64,000 nucleotides of DNA from JACDAE01 sp963717195 (GTDB lineage Bacteria > Chloroflexota > Ktedonobacteria > Ktedonobacterales > Ktedonobacteraceae). The stretch is taken from contig CAVQVR010000006.1 of NCBI GenBank assembly GCA_963717195.1, positions 248,001 to 312,000 on the forward strand, written 5' to 3'. Of this stretch, positions 16,776 to 25,744 are shown piece after piece. The position numbers were made by a program, and so were the translations under genes. Under the pieces are notes generated by a model. The model was not told where the DNA came from and did no database searches. It saw nothing but the letters and a program-made list of their open reading frames with translations. Numbering within the stretch: the first letter of the stretch is position 1; each line of letters opens with the position of its first letter.

Positions 16776-19684
16776 ATGGTAAATTCCTCCATTTCCTGTG
16801 TCGTTGTAGGGAGTTGTATTGGTTTTTCGCTGTTTTGGGGATGGTTCATTGAGGAAGAAATGGCACTCGCACCACCTACCAGGCCATTTGAGCCGTTTTG
16901 TGCTTCTCTGGTTTGCTGCTGGTGCTGTGGGTTATTCCCACTCTCTCTATATATATTTTCTGTAATGGATACATTTGTATCATTCTTTTTTTCAACCCGT
17001 GCGGGGGTGGAAACACTCACAGCACCAGCAGCAAAAATGCGCCAGAGGTTGTTCCTGCTATGGGAATCACGCTTCTTTTCCAGGCGGAAATTTTCAGATC
17101 CAAAACACGTATCGACGAGCCTTTCAAGGGCTTTCCCGAGACGTATAGAAAAGCTACGCGGCTTCTCTTTAAGGGCCATTTGCAGTGGTGCAGGCAAGGT
17201 TTCATACAGCGTATTTTTGCCATTTTCTTCACAACTCCCCGCACCATTCTCCTCATCATTGGCAGCAGTGATTGCAGCCACAACGGTAGCTAATGGGACC
17301 CATCCTTCACCGATTATCTGACGCCAGACAGTGAAGAATGCTTCCCACTGACTCCCATCTTCGTCTGCATCATCGTAGAGGCGCTCCAGGTTGCTCAGGA
17401 ACCCGTGGACACCTGCATACTCTAAAATGCCCCCTACTATTTTGACCCAGCCAGAAAAGGTTCCCAGCGCCGAGAGATGAGGGTACTGTGGCTTGCCTGC
17501 TGCGTACCAGGCACGTGCAAGGGTGAGCAGCGCTCCAACCAGTTCCGCTCGCTGTTCAGAAACCCATTCCACCAGGTCGCTATGCGTGAAGTCCTTGCGC
17601 ATGAATGGGCGCGAGACTTTGGCATCGAGACGAATACGGTAACAGCGTCGGACAAGGTCTCCTCCCACCTTGATATTGTTTCCGGTCGCGATCCAGGTTG
17701 CACATTGAGGGACCAGGGCCATTTTCGAGGCACCCAGAATACGACCCCGCCACATATCTGAAGTGAGCGCCGCGTCCAGATGCCTTGATTGGAGCCGCCC
17801 GGTGATGTTATCAATGGTGATAATGGTGGTCCCCTCGATTAAAAGAGAGGTGATCAATTTCTGTAGCTCCTCCTCATTCTCCGACAGCGTGAGAATAGCG
17901 GCACAATTGCCGGTCGCGATAAGCGAGACCACATCGCTGAGCAGGCCTTTTCCGGTTCCCTGCTTGGGCGCATCAATCAGCGCAAGAGGAACATGCCGTT
18001 TAAGCGCAGGCCGTAATATCGGTGTCAGCAAGAGTGCAAGCGCATTGGCCTTATCGGCGTCGCTGACATAGGGAAATTCTCCGATGGTACTCAAGAGCAG
18101 TGAGAGTGCCTCTTCGCGCTCTTTGACGCTGGGCTTGAGCGCGACTTTACACGCCTCCATCCCCTTAGAAGGTGCGTAATAGAGCTGCGTTGCCGGGTCG
18201 TAGCCAGGTCGATCCAGAATAGAGCCATCAGGACGAATAACAGGCACTTCTACTATTGCAGCAAGCCCTGGAAACGGCAAGAAGGGTGCCTGGGATTGAC
18301 GGGCCAGAATTTGCTCTGCCAGCTCATTCGGAGGCGATACGGGACTCCTCTCATATTCTCCTTCTCTCCCTGCAATTTTGCGTAGCCGATAAAATCTGGC
18401 GCAGTGGATGAGCACCTCTTTCACTTCTGTCATACCCATCTGGACGAGGAGTGGACGCTGGAACTCGTTGCGCCCAATCCGCACCAGGCGGGCCGATTGG
18501 ATAAACAGACTGGGTGACTCCCCTTCCTTGCGCACGATGGCCTCCACTGCCTGATCAACGATTTCAAGCAAATGCTCTCTATTGACGAAAATGACTGGCA
18601 AACTCTCAGGCTCTTCAGACGTTTCAGGCACTGACGACGCACCGAACCCATTGCCACCCTTACCCGACGATGCACCCCCTCCGTTGCCACCCTTACCTGG
18701 CGATGCAGACGATGCTCCCGCCCCGTTGTCGCCCTTGCCCGACGATGCAGGGGCAGTAACCGTCCAGGCATCGCGTGCAGCTCTCTGGAACGCGCTGCTC
18801 ACACTGGCGAATGCCTCTTCAAGCGTGTATGGCTCGCTCTGACCCTTCGTGTTTTCTTTAGGCACACGCTCGACATACTCACGCAACACATCCCTGGTAG
18901 CAGCAGGCGCATAGCCATTGTCGCGCAACTGGCAAGCAAGCAAGAAACCCGTATCGTTACGCCCCCTACCTTCCTCCCGAACAAGACGCAACGCCCACCC
19001 AAGCAACGCCTCCGCCTCCGTCTGCGTATGGGCCAGATTTAGCGCGCCCTCCGTCACCCCCACGTTTACGACACCCCCCGCCATCTCAGGCGCTTCCCAC
19101 AGGCCAAGGTACCGGCGTAGAGCCTCAGGAAGAGCGCTCAGGTCGTCCAGTTCTGGATCGCGCAGCCAGCGATAAGGGCCATGTGTATTCTGTCCACAAA
19201 AGGCGGCATAGCCACCATCGGCGCGAATATCGAGGCCGGGCCAGCGTTCGCCCAGCGCTGATGAGCTTTTGCAATTGAGGCTTGACACCGGCCAGCCAGG
19301 ATGCCGAAAGTAGACATGGTGGCCACCCGATCCGGTCTGCACATGAGGATGGAGCAGGCCGAGACGTGTGCGTGTCTGCTGGCCCGCCTCACCATCAAAA
19401 TCCAGCAGCACAATATTACTCAGCGCACCCGTGATGACCGCCCAAGCGGAGGGCATGTAGGTTTTTTGCCAGTAAGCAACCTCTTTGGGCGCGGCACGGC
19501 GAGCCTGCAGATGCTTCCATCCGAGCCGCTTAGGTTGCCCATCTGCATGCGTAGAGCCTATCATGGGAGGCCTCTTGTCCTCGTCGAGCGGAAAGACCGA
19601 CCATTGAAAGCGTTGGAGCGCATCAAGCGCGATCTGATACGGCTCTTGATCCGTCCAGATGGGAGGCTGTACGGTAGTTGTCAT
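16772..19684 (-). CDS. PrimPol (bifunctional primase-polymerase) fused to a P-loop ATPase/helicase-like domain
   Basis: A 970-residue replication protein. The N-terminal ~200 residues form a Prim-Pol domain: Asp95/Asp97 in VLLDFDGEAG, the TGSGGHHVYF motif (His122-123) and Asp152 in GLDIRADGGYAAF. A primase-associated helical part follows (about 215-305), then a Gly/Ser-rich low-complexity linker (about 313-352). The C-terminal ~500 residues hold a P-loop (APKQGTGKG, Lys579; note GKG instead of GKS/T), an acidic Walker B (IITIDN, Asp625), the ATGNN sensor and an arginine pair. This layout matches primase-helicases of mobile elements that open and prime an origin. It follows the helicase gene by 13 bp and couples by ATGA to the next gene. 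Confidence 0.88.
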   Translation of the reverse strand: MTTTVQPPIWTDQEPYQIALDALQRFQWSVFPLDEDKRPPMIGSTHADGQPKRLGWKHLQARRAAPKEVAYWQKTYMPSAWAVITGALSNIVLLDFDGEAGQQTRTRLGLLHPHVQTGSGGHHVYFRHPGWPVSSLNCKSSSALGERWPGLDIRADGGYAAFCGQNTHGPYRWLRDPELDDLSALPEALRRYLGLWEAPEMAGGVVNVGVTEGALNLAHTQTEAEALLGWALRLVREEGRGRNDTGFLLACQLRDNGYAPAATRDVLREYVERVPKENTKGQSEPYTLEEAFASVSSAFQRAARDAWTVTAPASSGKGDNGAGASSASPGKGGNGGGASSGKGGNGFGASSVPETSEEPESLPVIFVNREHLLEIVDQAVEAIVRKEGESPSLFIQSARLVRIGRNEFQRPLLVQMGMTEVKEVLIHCARFYRLRKIAGREGEYERSPVSPPNELAEQILARQSQAPFLPFPGLAAIVEVPVIRPDGSILDRPGYDPATQLYYAPSKGMEACKVALKPSVKEREEALSLLLSTIGEFPYVSDADKANALALLLTPILRPALKRHVPLALIDAPKQGTGKGLLSDVVSLIATGNCAAILTLSENEEELQKLITSLLIEGTTIITIDNITGRLQSRHLDAALTSDMWRGRILGASKMALVPQCATWIATGNNIKVGGDLVRRCYRIRLDAKVSRPFMRKDFTHSDLVEWVSEQRAELVGALLTLARAWYAAGKPQYPHLSALGTFSGWVKIVGGILEYAGVHGFLSNLERLYDDADEDGSQWEAFFTVWRQIIGEGWVPLATVVAAITAANDEENGAGSCEENGKNTLYETLPAPLQMALKEKPRSFSIRLGKALERLVDTCFGSENFRLEKKRDSHSRNNLWRIFAAGAVSVSTPARVEKKNDTNVSITENIYRESGNNPQHQQQTREAQNGSNGLVGGASAISSSMNHPQNSEKPIQLPTTTQEMEEFTI

Positions 19685-19697
19685 GAGTGTTTCTCTT

Positions 19698-21353
19698 TCA
19701 ATTGCATTCTTCTATCGCCTTACCAATGAGGTCAGCGGCCTCGCCACTGGTCATGGATTGAGAGAAGGGGATATGGAACTTTCTGAGCATGTAGCGTTGT
19801 CTGAGCGTGACGGGGCGTGATCTCCACGGCATAGTGTTATCGACCAGCATTTTCTTCTCCGAGAGCAGCAGGCGCACCTTCATCTCGGCGTGCTGCAACG
19901 CCCATTCCAGGGGAACTTCTTTGAGCCAGCATTGCGCCTTAAAGCTGGGCGCAAGTTGTGCCCAGACGGAGTAGTATCCGCTTTTGTTCTCGCAAGGGAT
20001 GAGAAGGATATGGTGTTTCTCTGCGCCAACCTCCATAGAATAGGCTCCGCCCCATCTCCGTTGCCAGTCCATACGGTCCAACAGATTGATTTCGAGGTCG
20101 TGTTCGCGCATGGCCATTCTGGTTGTACGCTCAGGGTCAGCAGGCGAAGCGTCCCTGGCTGACTGCTTTTGCTCTTCGCGCTCTTGCTCCTCGCGCTCCT
20201 GCTCCTCGCGCTCCTGTGCCTCAAGGATGCTTTCGCCATCGTGCAGCGTTCTGTGCAGAGCCTCGCTTAATGAGAGTGGTTCCAGGCGATGTTTGAGTGT
20301 ATTATCGGTGATATCGAGAATGATACAGTCGGACTTGCCAGGCGCTAAGCGGGTTCCACGCCCAATAGATTGTACATAAAGTGCTCGCGACTGCGTGGGT
20401 CGTGCCATGATGATACAGGATGTCTGGGGAGCGTCGTAGCCCTCCACGAGCACGCCACAATTGGACAGAATGCGCACCTTCCCGCGCTCATAGGCGGACA
20501 GGATACGTTTGCGTTCCTCGGGAGGAGTCTCGCCGCACACCATAGCAGCCGACACATTATGTTCATTGAAAGCTGCTGCAAGATGTTGTGCATGCGCGAC
20601 GGTGACTGCAAAGCAAAGCCCTTGCCGTCCATTGCAATGTTTGAGGTAGGACGCCACAATACATTCATTGCGTTCCGGAGTATCCACGGCCACTTCTAAT
20701 TCATCCTGCATGAAATCGCCCGCACGTGTATGCAGGTCATCGAGAGAAGTTGTCGTCGGGATCGCGATAGCTCGTAAGTTCGCGAGGTAGTGTTGCTCCA
20801 CCATATCTATAATGGAAGCTTTGAAGATGGGTGCGCCGAAAATCTGTTCGATGCTCTGCTTATCCATGCGGTCGGGCGTCGCCGTAACGCCAAGCACAAA
20901 CGCATTGGGGAGCGCATCCAGTACAGCCTGATACCCGCAGGCGGCGCTGTGGTGACACTCATCAATAATCAACAGATCACAGCCGAAGTATTTCACCAGA
21001 GGGAGATACCCGGACCGACTAATAGTCTGCACGCTTGCAACGGTAATCGAAGCGCCCCACTCGTACTTGCCCGCGCCTACCTGTCCGATACTAGCCGTTG
21101 GATCGACCAGGCGAAACTTCTCTATCGCCTGATATAATAGCTCTTGCCGATGCGCAATAATGAGCGTCGAGAGGCCGAGGCGGCGGGCAATTTCGGCAAA
21201 CACGAGCGTTTTCCCACTGCCGGTCGGGAGCACAATCAGCGCTCGTCCTCCCTTTTCCTTACGTCGGAACACGGCAAGCGTGCGTTCTACACAGGTCTGT
21301 TGATAGGGGCGTAACGTAATTGAAGGCATCATAGAAGTGTTACATTCCACCAT
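19698..21353 (-). CDS. Superfamily 2 DNA/RNA helicase (type III restriction/RadD-like)
   Basis: I choose the ATG at 21353, which has a GGAAAGGG site, over the first ATG at 21389. The 551-residue protein has all SF2 motifs: LRPYQQ Q-motif-like start, Walker A PTGSGKT (Lys48), LIIAHRQELL (Ia), DECHH (II), GVTATPDRMD (III), GLCFAVTVAHAQ (IV), NCGVLVEGYDAP (V) and QSIGRGTRL (VI). After the helicase core come a Glu/Arg-rich stretch of repeated EEQERE units and a ~150-residue C-terminal domain I do not recognise. It heads the cassette and probably unwinds DNA for the PrimPol and polymerase. Confidence 0.88.
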   Translation of the reverse strand: MVECNTSMMPSITLRPYQQTCVERTLAVFRRKEKGGRALIVLPTGSGKTLVFAEIARRLGLSTLIIAHRQELLYQAIEKFRLVDPTASIGQVGAGKYEWGASITVASVQTISRSGYLPLVKYFGCDLLIIDECHHSAACGYQAVLDALPNAFVLGVTATPDRMDKQSIEQIFGAPIFKASIIDMVEQHYLANLRAIAIPTTTSLDDLHTRAGDFMQDELEVAVDTPERNECIVASYLKHCNGRQGLCFAVTVAHAQHLAAAFNEHNVSAAMVCGETPPEERKRILSAYERGKVRILSNCGVLVEGYDAPQTSCIIMARPTQSRALYVQSIGRGTRLAPGKSDCIILDITDNTLKHRLEPLSLSEALHRTLHDGESILEAQEREEQEREEQEREEQKQSARDASPADPERTTRMAMREHDLEINLLDRMDWQRRWGGAYSMEVGAEKHHILLIPCENKSGYYSVWAQLAPSFKAQCWLKEVPLEWALQHAEMKVRLLLSEKKMLVDNTMPWRSRPVTLRQRYMLRKFHIPFSQSMTSGEAADLIGKAIEECN

Positions 21354-21561
21354 TGCATACCCTTTCCTTCGAACCCGCATCCTATGCATAGTGTCAGACT
21401 AATAATAGGTAATTTTATATATATTGATATCGTCGAGATCTGCTAGACCTCTCTTATCAGAAGAATAACTGATACTAATATGGAAAGTCAATAAAAAGTA
21501 GAGCCACTTTGCAGGGGGGAGGTTTTTGACATACCAGATGAGGCCAAAGTGGGGATATGTG

Positions 21562-22034
21562 GGCTCTCCATCCTTCTGGGGGAACCAGGGTAGGGGCGTC
21601 ACCTTGCGTGCGCCCGCGTGGGGATGCACGATGCTGCTCAGGTACGCGGGCGCACGCAAGGTGCATTGACTCCAACAAATTGCAGAAGGACATTGACAAG
21701 ATGCGAACATTTTCTTGCTCACTCCCGCAAATACCGTAGGGACCCGATTTATCGCGTCCGGCGATTCATCGAAGGGTACCTATCTCGATGAATCGCCGGA
21801 CGCGATAAATCGGGTCCCTACGGTGAAGGGTGTATTTCAGGCACACGATGCTCGATTCTCTTGCCTTTCTGTAATTTGTTGGAGCCAATGACGCAAGGTG
21901 ACGCCCCTACCCTGGTTCCCATCGTTTCCTCCGGATGCATCATGTCTCTGCGGACAGAGACGAAAATGAAAATCGTGTGTTACAAGCACAAACATATTCC
22001 ATTTGGCAATTTTCCGTAGGAAGGATGTAGAGCC
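21562..22034. repeat. Concentric (nested) palindromic repeat array, 473 bp
   Basis: Four inverted repeats share one centre. Outermost: ggctctccatccttc (21562-21576) against gaaggatgtagagcc (22020-22034). Next: a perfect 29-bp pair, 21581-21609 and 21891-21919 (ggaaccagggtaggggcgtc and its complement). Next: an imperfect ~26-bp pair, 21664-21689 and 21864-21890. Innermost: a perfect 40-bp palindrome at 21733-21824. Between the second and third layers on the left is a separate GC-rich hairpin (about 21604-21655). No coding potential is credible. The arrangement suggests palindromes inserted successively into the loops of older palindromes. Confidence 0.85.
21733..21824. mobile_element. Short perfect palindrome of family B (minimal MITE-like element)
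   Basis: Arms of 40 bp (21733-21772 and 21785-21824) match exactly around a 12-base spacer. The outer 23 bp of the GTAGGG-bounded part equal the ends of the longer copy at 26512. This looks like the same family reduced to its two ends. Confidence 0.85.
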
Positions 22035-22079
22035 GATATGTGGGTATGTACATTGGTTGACACTCAATCCGATGCCGAT

Positions 22080-22269
22080 GTAGGGGCCCGCTTGTTTCGC
22101 GCCCGCCGTACCCGATGAATCATCCGATGCCGGCGTAGGGGCCTGATTGTTTCGCGGCCGCCGTACCCGATGAATCCGTCATGCAACCATCCGTTTCTCC
22201 TGGGCATGGGTTTTCCTGGGAAAACGTGGTATTTCAGGTACGACGGGCGCGAAATATTCGGGCCCCTAC
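22080..22269. repeat. Cluster of three family A palindromic repeats
   Basis: Units start gtaggggcccgcttgtttcg (22080-22114), gtaggggcctgattgtttcg (22135-22169) and, inverted, cgaaatattcgggcccctac (end of 22236-22269). The first and second are direct repeats; the third faces them, giving an outer inverted pair 190 bp long. With the concentric array this fills the whole gap between helicase and acetyltransferase. Confidence 0.8.
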
Positions 22270-22326
22270 GTCGGCAATTGATTTAGTTTCAACGGATGCA
22301 TTTATAAGCCCGCCATTTACCGCTCG

Positions 22327-23691
22327 CTATATTACAACGGAACAACAAAACGATGCTCGGGCCGGGAGAAGAACCTTGAGCAGGTATCCGGTCTCGTCGC
22401 TCACCCACACGTCAGGAAAGGCATGGCGCAGTTCGTCTATGCTGCGATACCCAAACACAACCTGCAAGAATACGAGCGCCGGGAAGCCTGCTCCCGCATT
22501 CGAATCAAACACGGGCACAATCCAGTTTTCAACCGTCGTCAGGTGTCCCTGCTCGAAGACCATGCGCAGACCTCCATGGTAGAAATCAATCTTTAATTCT
22601 CCCGTGTATCCAGCCACTTCAGAGGCCGCCAGCCGCCTCTCCAATACGGGCGCAATGTGTTTAAGGAACGCGGGCAGGTCTGGAACGCGCACATACCATG
22701 CATACGGCGCTTCCCTGGCTACCGCCAACTCGCCCATCACATCATAGATCGCAGAGGTGCGCCCCAGGTAGAAGCCGATCTCACTCATTGCATCGGTATC
22801 GGGCTTTGCAGTTGGTAACTGGCTCCCATATGCCTGCAATGCACGCAAAAGAGGCGGCAGTATTGCTCGCAGATTAGCACCAGGAATAACATCAAAGAGC
22901 CATACACTGAGCTCGCGGCTCCAACGCCTGGGTGGCAGCATTACGTATCCGGTCGCTTCTCCCGCGCTATTAATGAGGATCAGCAAGTTTGATGTCTTGC
23001 CCCATTCCGGTTGCACTTTCCAGCCTTCGAGCTCATAGTGCCAGTAAGAGTCAGAGATGGACGCCCATACCATACTGTTGCTGCGCCGCCGATTGTAGCA
23101 TTCCTGAATGAGCGGAATATCCTCGACCGTCGCTTCACGTAACGTGTAAGGCTCCTGCTCACCTTCTTTCGCTTTGGGGATTTGGGCCGTATACGTTATG
23201 CGTTTCCCTTCCAGATCCAGCGCATACTCATAGCCGAACTGGCGGTAGAAGTAGGGGATGCCTGTGATAGCCGTTACAAGATACCCCTCGTCAGCGCTTC
23301 GTGTATGTACCATCTCGAATAATACACGAATCAATCCACGATGCCGATAGTCCGGGTCGGTAGCTACGAATTCAGGACGCCCAATCTCAAAGGCGATTCC
23401 CTCATATTCCCAGGTTTGTCGCCAGAGACAGACGCCCGCTACGATTGGATTTCCCTCCTTACCTGTATCCTCGACGATGGCATAATCATTGGAGCTCATC
23501 AGCGGGTAGTCTCCACGCATAAAGCGCCGGACACTGTTTGTCATACGTATGTTTGCAGGCTCGTCGGCCTTGTTACGAAAGACCATGCCTATCAATTGGG
23601 CGATGTTTTCGCTGTCGGCCACGGTGGACCAGCGTGCAATGAGACCCTGACCCAGGTCACGACGGTAGGATGAACTTGTTTCTGTGCGCAT
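22327..23691 (-). CDS. Eis-like two-domain GNAT N-acetyltransferase
   Basis: The 454-residue length and order match the Eis/Enhanced-intracellular-survival group of acetyltransferases: an N-terminal GNAT domain (acetyl-CoA loop in EFVATDPDYRHRGLIRVLFE, then GYLVTAITGIPYFYRQFGYE), a second degenerate GNAT domain (about 165-320), and a C-terminal sterol-carrier-like domain (about 335-430). Known members acetylate aminoglycosides or protein lysines using acetyl-CoA; the substrate here is unknown. A hairpin followed by seven Ts and a short ORF with a strong ribosome binding site lie in the leader, suggesting attenuation control. Transcribed alone. Confidence 0.87.
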   Translation of the reverse strand: MRTETSSSYRRDLGQGLIARWSTVADSENIAQLIGMVFRNKADEPANIRMTNSVRRFMRGDYPLMSSNDYAIVEDTGKEGNPIVAGVCLWRQTWEYEGIAFEIGRPEFVATDPDYRHRGLIRVLFEMVHTRSADEGYLVTAITGIPYFYRQFGYEYALDLEGKRITYTAQIPKAKEGEQEPYTLREATVEDIPLIQECYNRRRSNSMVWASISDSYWHYELEGWKVQPEWGKTSNLLILINSAGEATGYVMLPPRRWSRELSVWLFDVIPGANLRAILPPLLRALQAYGSQLPTAKPDTDAMSEIGFYLGRTSAIYDVMGELAVAREAPYAWYVRVPDLPAFLKHIAPVLERRLAASEVAGYTGELKIDFYHGGLRMVFEQGHLTTVENWIVPVFDSNAGAGFPALVFLQVVFGYRSIDELRHAFPDVWVSDETGYLLKVLLPARASFCCSVVI

Positions 23692-23777
23692 GATGGCTAA
23701 GACCTCGTTTCTTGTGCTAAGCTCTTACTCTAGAAAATCGAAAGGTGGTGCCGTTATAACCCTTCCAAAAAGGCCAC

Positions 23778-23813
23778 AAAAAAACCGTGGAAGCTGTTGC
23801 GGGTGCCCACGGT
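23778..23813 (-). terminator. Intrinsic terminator/attenuator in the acetyltransferase leader
   Basis: On the minus strand accgtgg (23813-23807) pairs with ccacggt (23790-23784) around a 16-base loop and is followed by seven Ts (23784-23778), 86 bp before the acetyltransferase ATG. No long gene ends just upstream, so it more likely controls read-through into the acetyltransferase. Confidence 0.65.
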
Positions 23814-23844
23814 AGAAAGAGGAAATGTGTATTGTGACAGTGCG

Positions 23845-24015
23845 TCACGTGAAATGCAAGCTATAACACTTTTCTCCCCTTAAAATGGGCACAGCGACCC
23901 TATGGGCCAGATCTGGTGGGGGCGTGCTGCAGATCACAGAGGACACGATCCGATAGGCGAACTCCTGCTGATAAGTGTACAGGAAATGAAGCCTGATTGT
24001 ATAACTATTTTCCAT
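23845..24015 (-). CDS. Putative 56-residue leader peptide upstream of the attenuator
   Basis: The ATG at 24015 (MENSYTIRLHFLYTYQQ) follows a near-perfect AAAGGAGG site by a spacer of about 10 bases, the best translation signal in this 547-bp gap. The peptide resembles nothing I know. Its stop lies about 30 bp before the terminator hairpin, the layout expected when ribosome position decides whether a terminator forms. A small hairpin (gtgac/gtcac, 23834-23848) sits between. It could also be an unrelated small protein; the remainder of 23692-24238 has no other gene. Confidence 0.4.
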   Translation of the reverse strand: MENSYTIRLHFLYTYQQEFAYRIVSSVICSTPPPDLAHRVAVPILRGEKCYSLHFT

Positions 24016-24133
24016 ATCAGAGGGTCCTCCTTTCCGCATGATCGTGCTATAATACGTGTAACCACTACCAACTATACAGGCTTGCTAAAGGATTTGTCAA
24101 GGTTGTTTTCGTATCACAAACGTGGCGAAACAA

Positions 24134-24162
24134 TTGACAGCAACTCTACAACCCTCTATACT
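24134..24162 (+). promoter_or_regulatory. Consensus promoter for the ferredoxin gene
   Basis: TTGACA (24134-24139) and TATACT (24157-24162) are spaced by exactly 17 bp, about 77 bp before the ferredoxin ATG. All six -35 bases and five of six -10 bases match the housekeeping consensus. Confidence 0.75.
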
Positions 24163-24238
24163 GAAACAGGTGCTCGCAAAGAGCCATAGACGGGTGGTGT
24201 GAAGTTTTCAATTTGTGAAAGGCAGGATAAGCGAAACA

Positions 24239-24499
24239 ATGACCTATGTGATTACCCAGCCATGTATCGGCGTGAAAGACGCATCTTGCGTCGATGTTTG
24301 CCCGGTAGATTGCATTCATCCTTCGTCGAATGAGGACGGGTTCGAGGAAGCAGAACAGCTCTATATTAATCCAGACGAGTGCATTGACTGCGGTGCCTGT
24401 GAACCTGCCTGCCCCGTGACTGCGATTTTCGAGGAATCTGCTGTTCCTGAAGAATGGAAGAGCTATATTAAAGTCAACGCAGACTTCTTTAAAGGCTAA
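24239..24499 (+). CDS. Seven-iron-type ferredoxin
   Basis: Start set at the ATG at 24239 (MTYVITQPCIGVKD), after an AGGATAAG site; an upstream in-frame ATG has no such site. The 86-residue protein has two cluster motifs: CIGVKDASCVDVCPVDC (the first-cluster arrangement of 7Fe ferredoxins, where the middle Cys pattern favours a [3Fe-4S]) and CIDCGACEPACPV for a [4Fe-4S]. Such proteins shuttle single electrons at low potential in the cytoplasm. It stands alone behind its own strong promoter, so its partner enzymes are elsewhere. Confidence 0.93.
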   Translation: MTYVITQPCIGVKDASCVDVCPVDCIHPSSNEDGFEEAEQLYINPDECIDCGACEPACPVTAIFEESAVPEEWKSYIKVNADFFKG

Positions 24500-24711
24500 A
24501 TAGGCCGCTGCTTGCACACTTCTTGCTTGTGCCCCAGCCGCTGCTATTTTTCGCTTCCCATGTGGGACGATGTCTGGGGCGAGTATACCTCTTTTCGCAG
24601 GGATGCTCGCCTCGTTTCGTAGGGCTCGTTTTTCCCTACTGCTTGTGATGTAATTACCCGTGCTGCACTTACACAGTACACACATATACTACTTCTTATG
24701 GAGCAATTCCT

Positions 24712-25431
24712 ATGCCAATAACACGACGCAAACGCGCTAATCCACCCGATCAGCCAGAAAATAATACAAATCATCTCGCTGATCAGCCAGAAAATAACCC
24801 GGAGACCCCTACAACAAATCAACCGGCCAGCGCTTCTGACACACCCGTAGAAACGGAGAGGCCAGTTGATACTGCAGCGGCACCAGTACGGCCAGAGAGT
24901 GTCCCTAATCAGCCTGCCGCGCCTCCTACGCCTATTGTGCCACCTGCTCAGCCTGCTTTGCCACCCGTTCAGACTTCTTTGCCTCCCTCGCTTACTTTTG
25001 CGATTGGAGAGCGCCTGGAGCGTGGTGAACGTGGCGAGCGACCAGAGTATAATCCCATCGAGAGCGGTCGGCGTACTGCTCGTGGCGAACTCTTCCGGCG
25101 TCCCCCGCAGCCTCCGGTTACTCCACCAGTACCCGCAGCAGCATTGCAGCCACCTTCCCATGAGATCAAATTGCCCCTGGGCAAAGAACCCGGCGATACT
25201 CATGGTGATCCCTTGCACCTGGCTTACAACCCCAGCTATACCGGAGCAGAAGGTGCCCGTAGCGCTCTACTCCACCACCTGGCGAATGAAAGCAAGGCCG
25301 GAGGTCGCGCTCGCTGCTGGAACTGCGGCTCGCTGGCTATCGTCTATGATCGCTGGAGTACACGCAGCAAGACCTTCGGTGAGGTAGGCATCGCGTTCTG
25401 TGAAATCTGTGGCGTGTGGAGCGTAATGTAA
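24712..25431 (+). CDS. Proline-rich protein with C-terminal zinc-ribbon-like motif
   Basis: A 239-residue product of unknown function. Residues 1-145 are low complexity: Asp-Gln-Pro-Glu-Asn repeats followed by Pro/Ala/Gln-rich sequence, probably disordered. The last ~75 residues are compact, with CWNC near residue 203 and CEIC near 232, a four-Cys pattern typical of zinc ribbons that bind nucleic acid or protein. A GGAG site sits before the ATG. No operon partner is visible. A role as an adaptor is only an inference. Confidence 0.75.
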   Translation: MPITRRKRANPPDQPENNTNHLADQPENNPETPTTNQPASASDTPVETERPVDTAAAPVRPESVPNQPAAPPTPIVPPAQPALPPVQTSLPPSLTFAIGERLERGERGERPEYNPIESGRRTARGELFRRPPQPPVTPPVPAAALQPPSHEIKLPLGKEPGDTHGDPLHLAYNPSYTGAEGARSALLHHLANESKAGGRARCWNCGSLAIVYDRWSTRSKTFGEVGIAFCEICGVWSVM

Positions 25432-25550
25432 TGCCCTGCTAGCGAGAACCTCTGGGAAATCGTCAACCAGGCACAAGCCACATCTCACTTCTGGCGCATA
25501 ACGGAATAGGAGAACGTACGGCGTGCTTTGTAGTTGATCAAACACAACGA

Positions 25551-25607
25551 TGTATTGACATTAATGATCATCAATACATTGACCTGGGTATGTGCATGGC
25601 ATGTAAC
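25551..25607 (+). promoter_or_regulatory. Candidate promoter with upstream palindromic operator for the Bax-inhibitor gene
   Basis: TTGACC (25579-25584) and TGTAAC (25602-25607) are 17 bp apart. Directly upstream lies an inverted repeat, tgtattga (25551-25558) and tcaataca (25571-25578), 12 bases apart, in the place expected for a regulator. An imperfect hairpin (tgcctc...gaggca, about 25615-25671) follows in the leader. The remainder of 25432-25744 is empty. Confidence 0.4.
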
Positions 25608-25744
25608 TCTCTTTTGCCTCCGGACGTATATTGAATGAGAGGATTCCCTTCCATACGTGTGAAGAGGCATTTCTTCTAGCAGTCAACACGGATGCGCTTC
25701 AAAAGGCATCCTGCTTGCATAGTTTTTAATTGCGAGGTACGCTT

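Noticed and set aside
21400..22320. CRISPR array
   Set aside because: Repeats are inverted and nested, not regularly spaced direct repeats with unique spacers.
23778..24060. T-box riboswitch in front of the acetyltransferase
   Set aside because: The hairpin has a faint resemblance to the T-box GGTGG-ACCGC element but no Stem I features could be found; leader-ORF attenuation fits better.
24544..25218. 224-residue minus-strand frame opposite the proline-rich gene
   Set aside because: Low-complexity shadow rich in Arg/Trp/Gly from antisense proline codons; no ribosome binding site.
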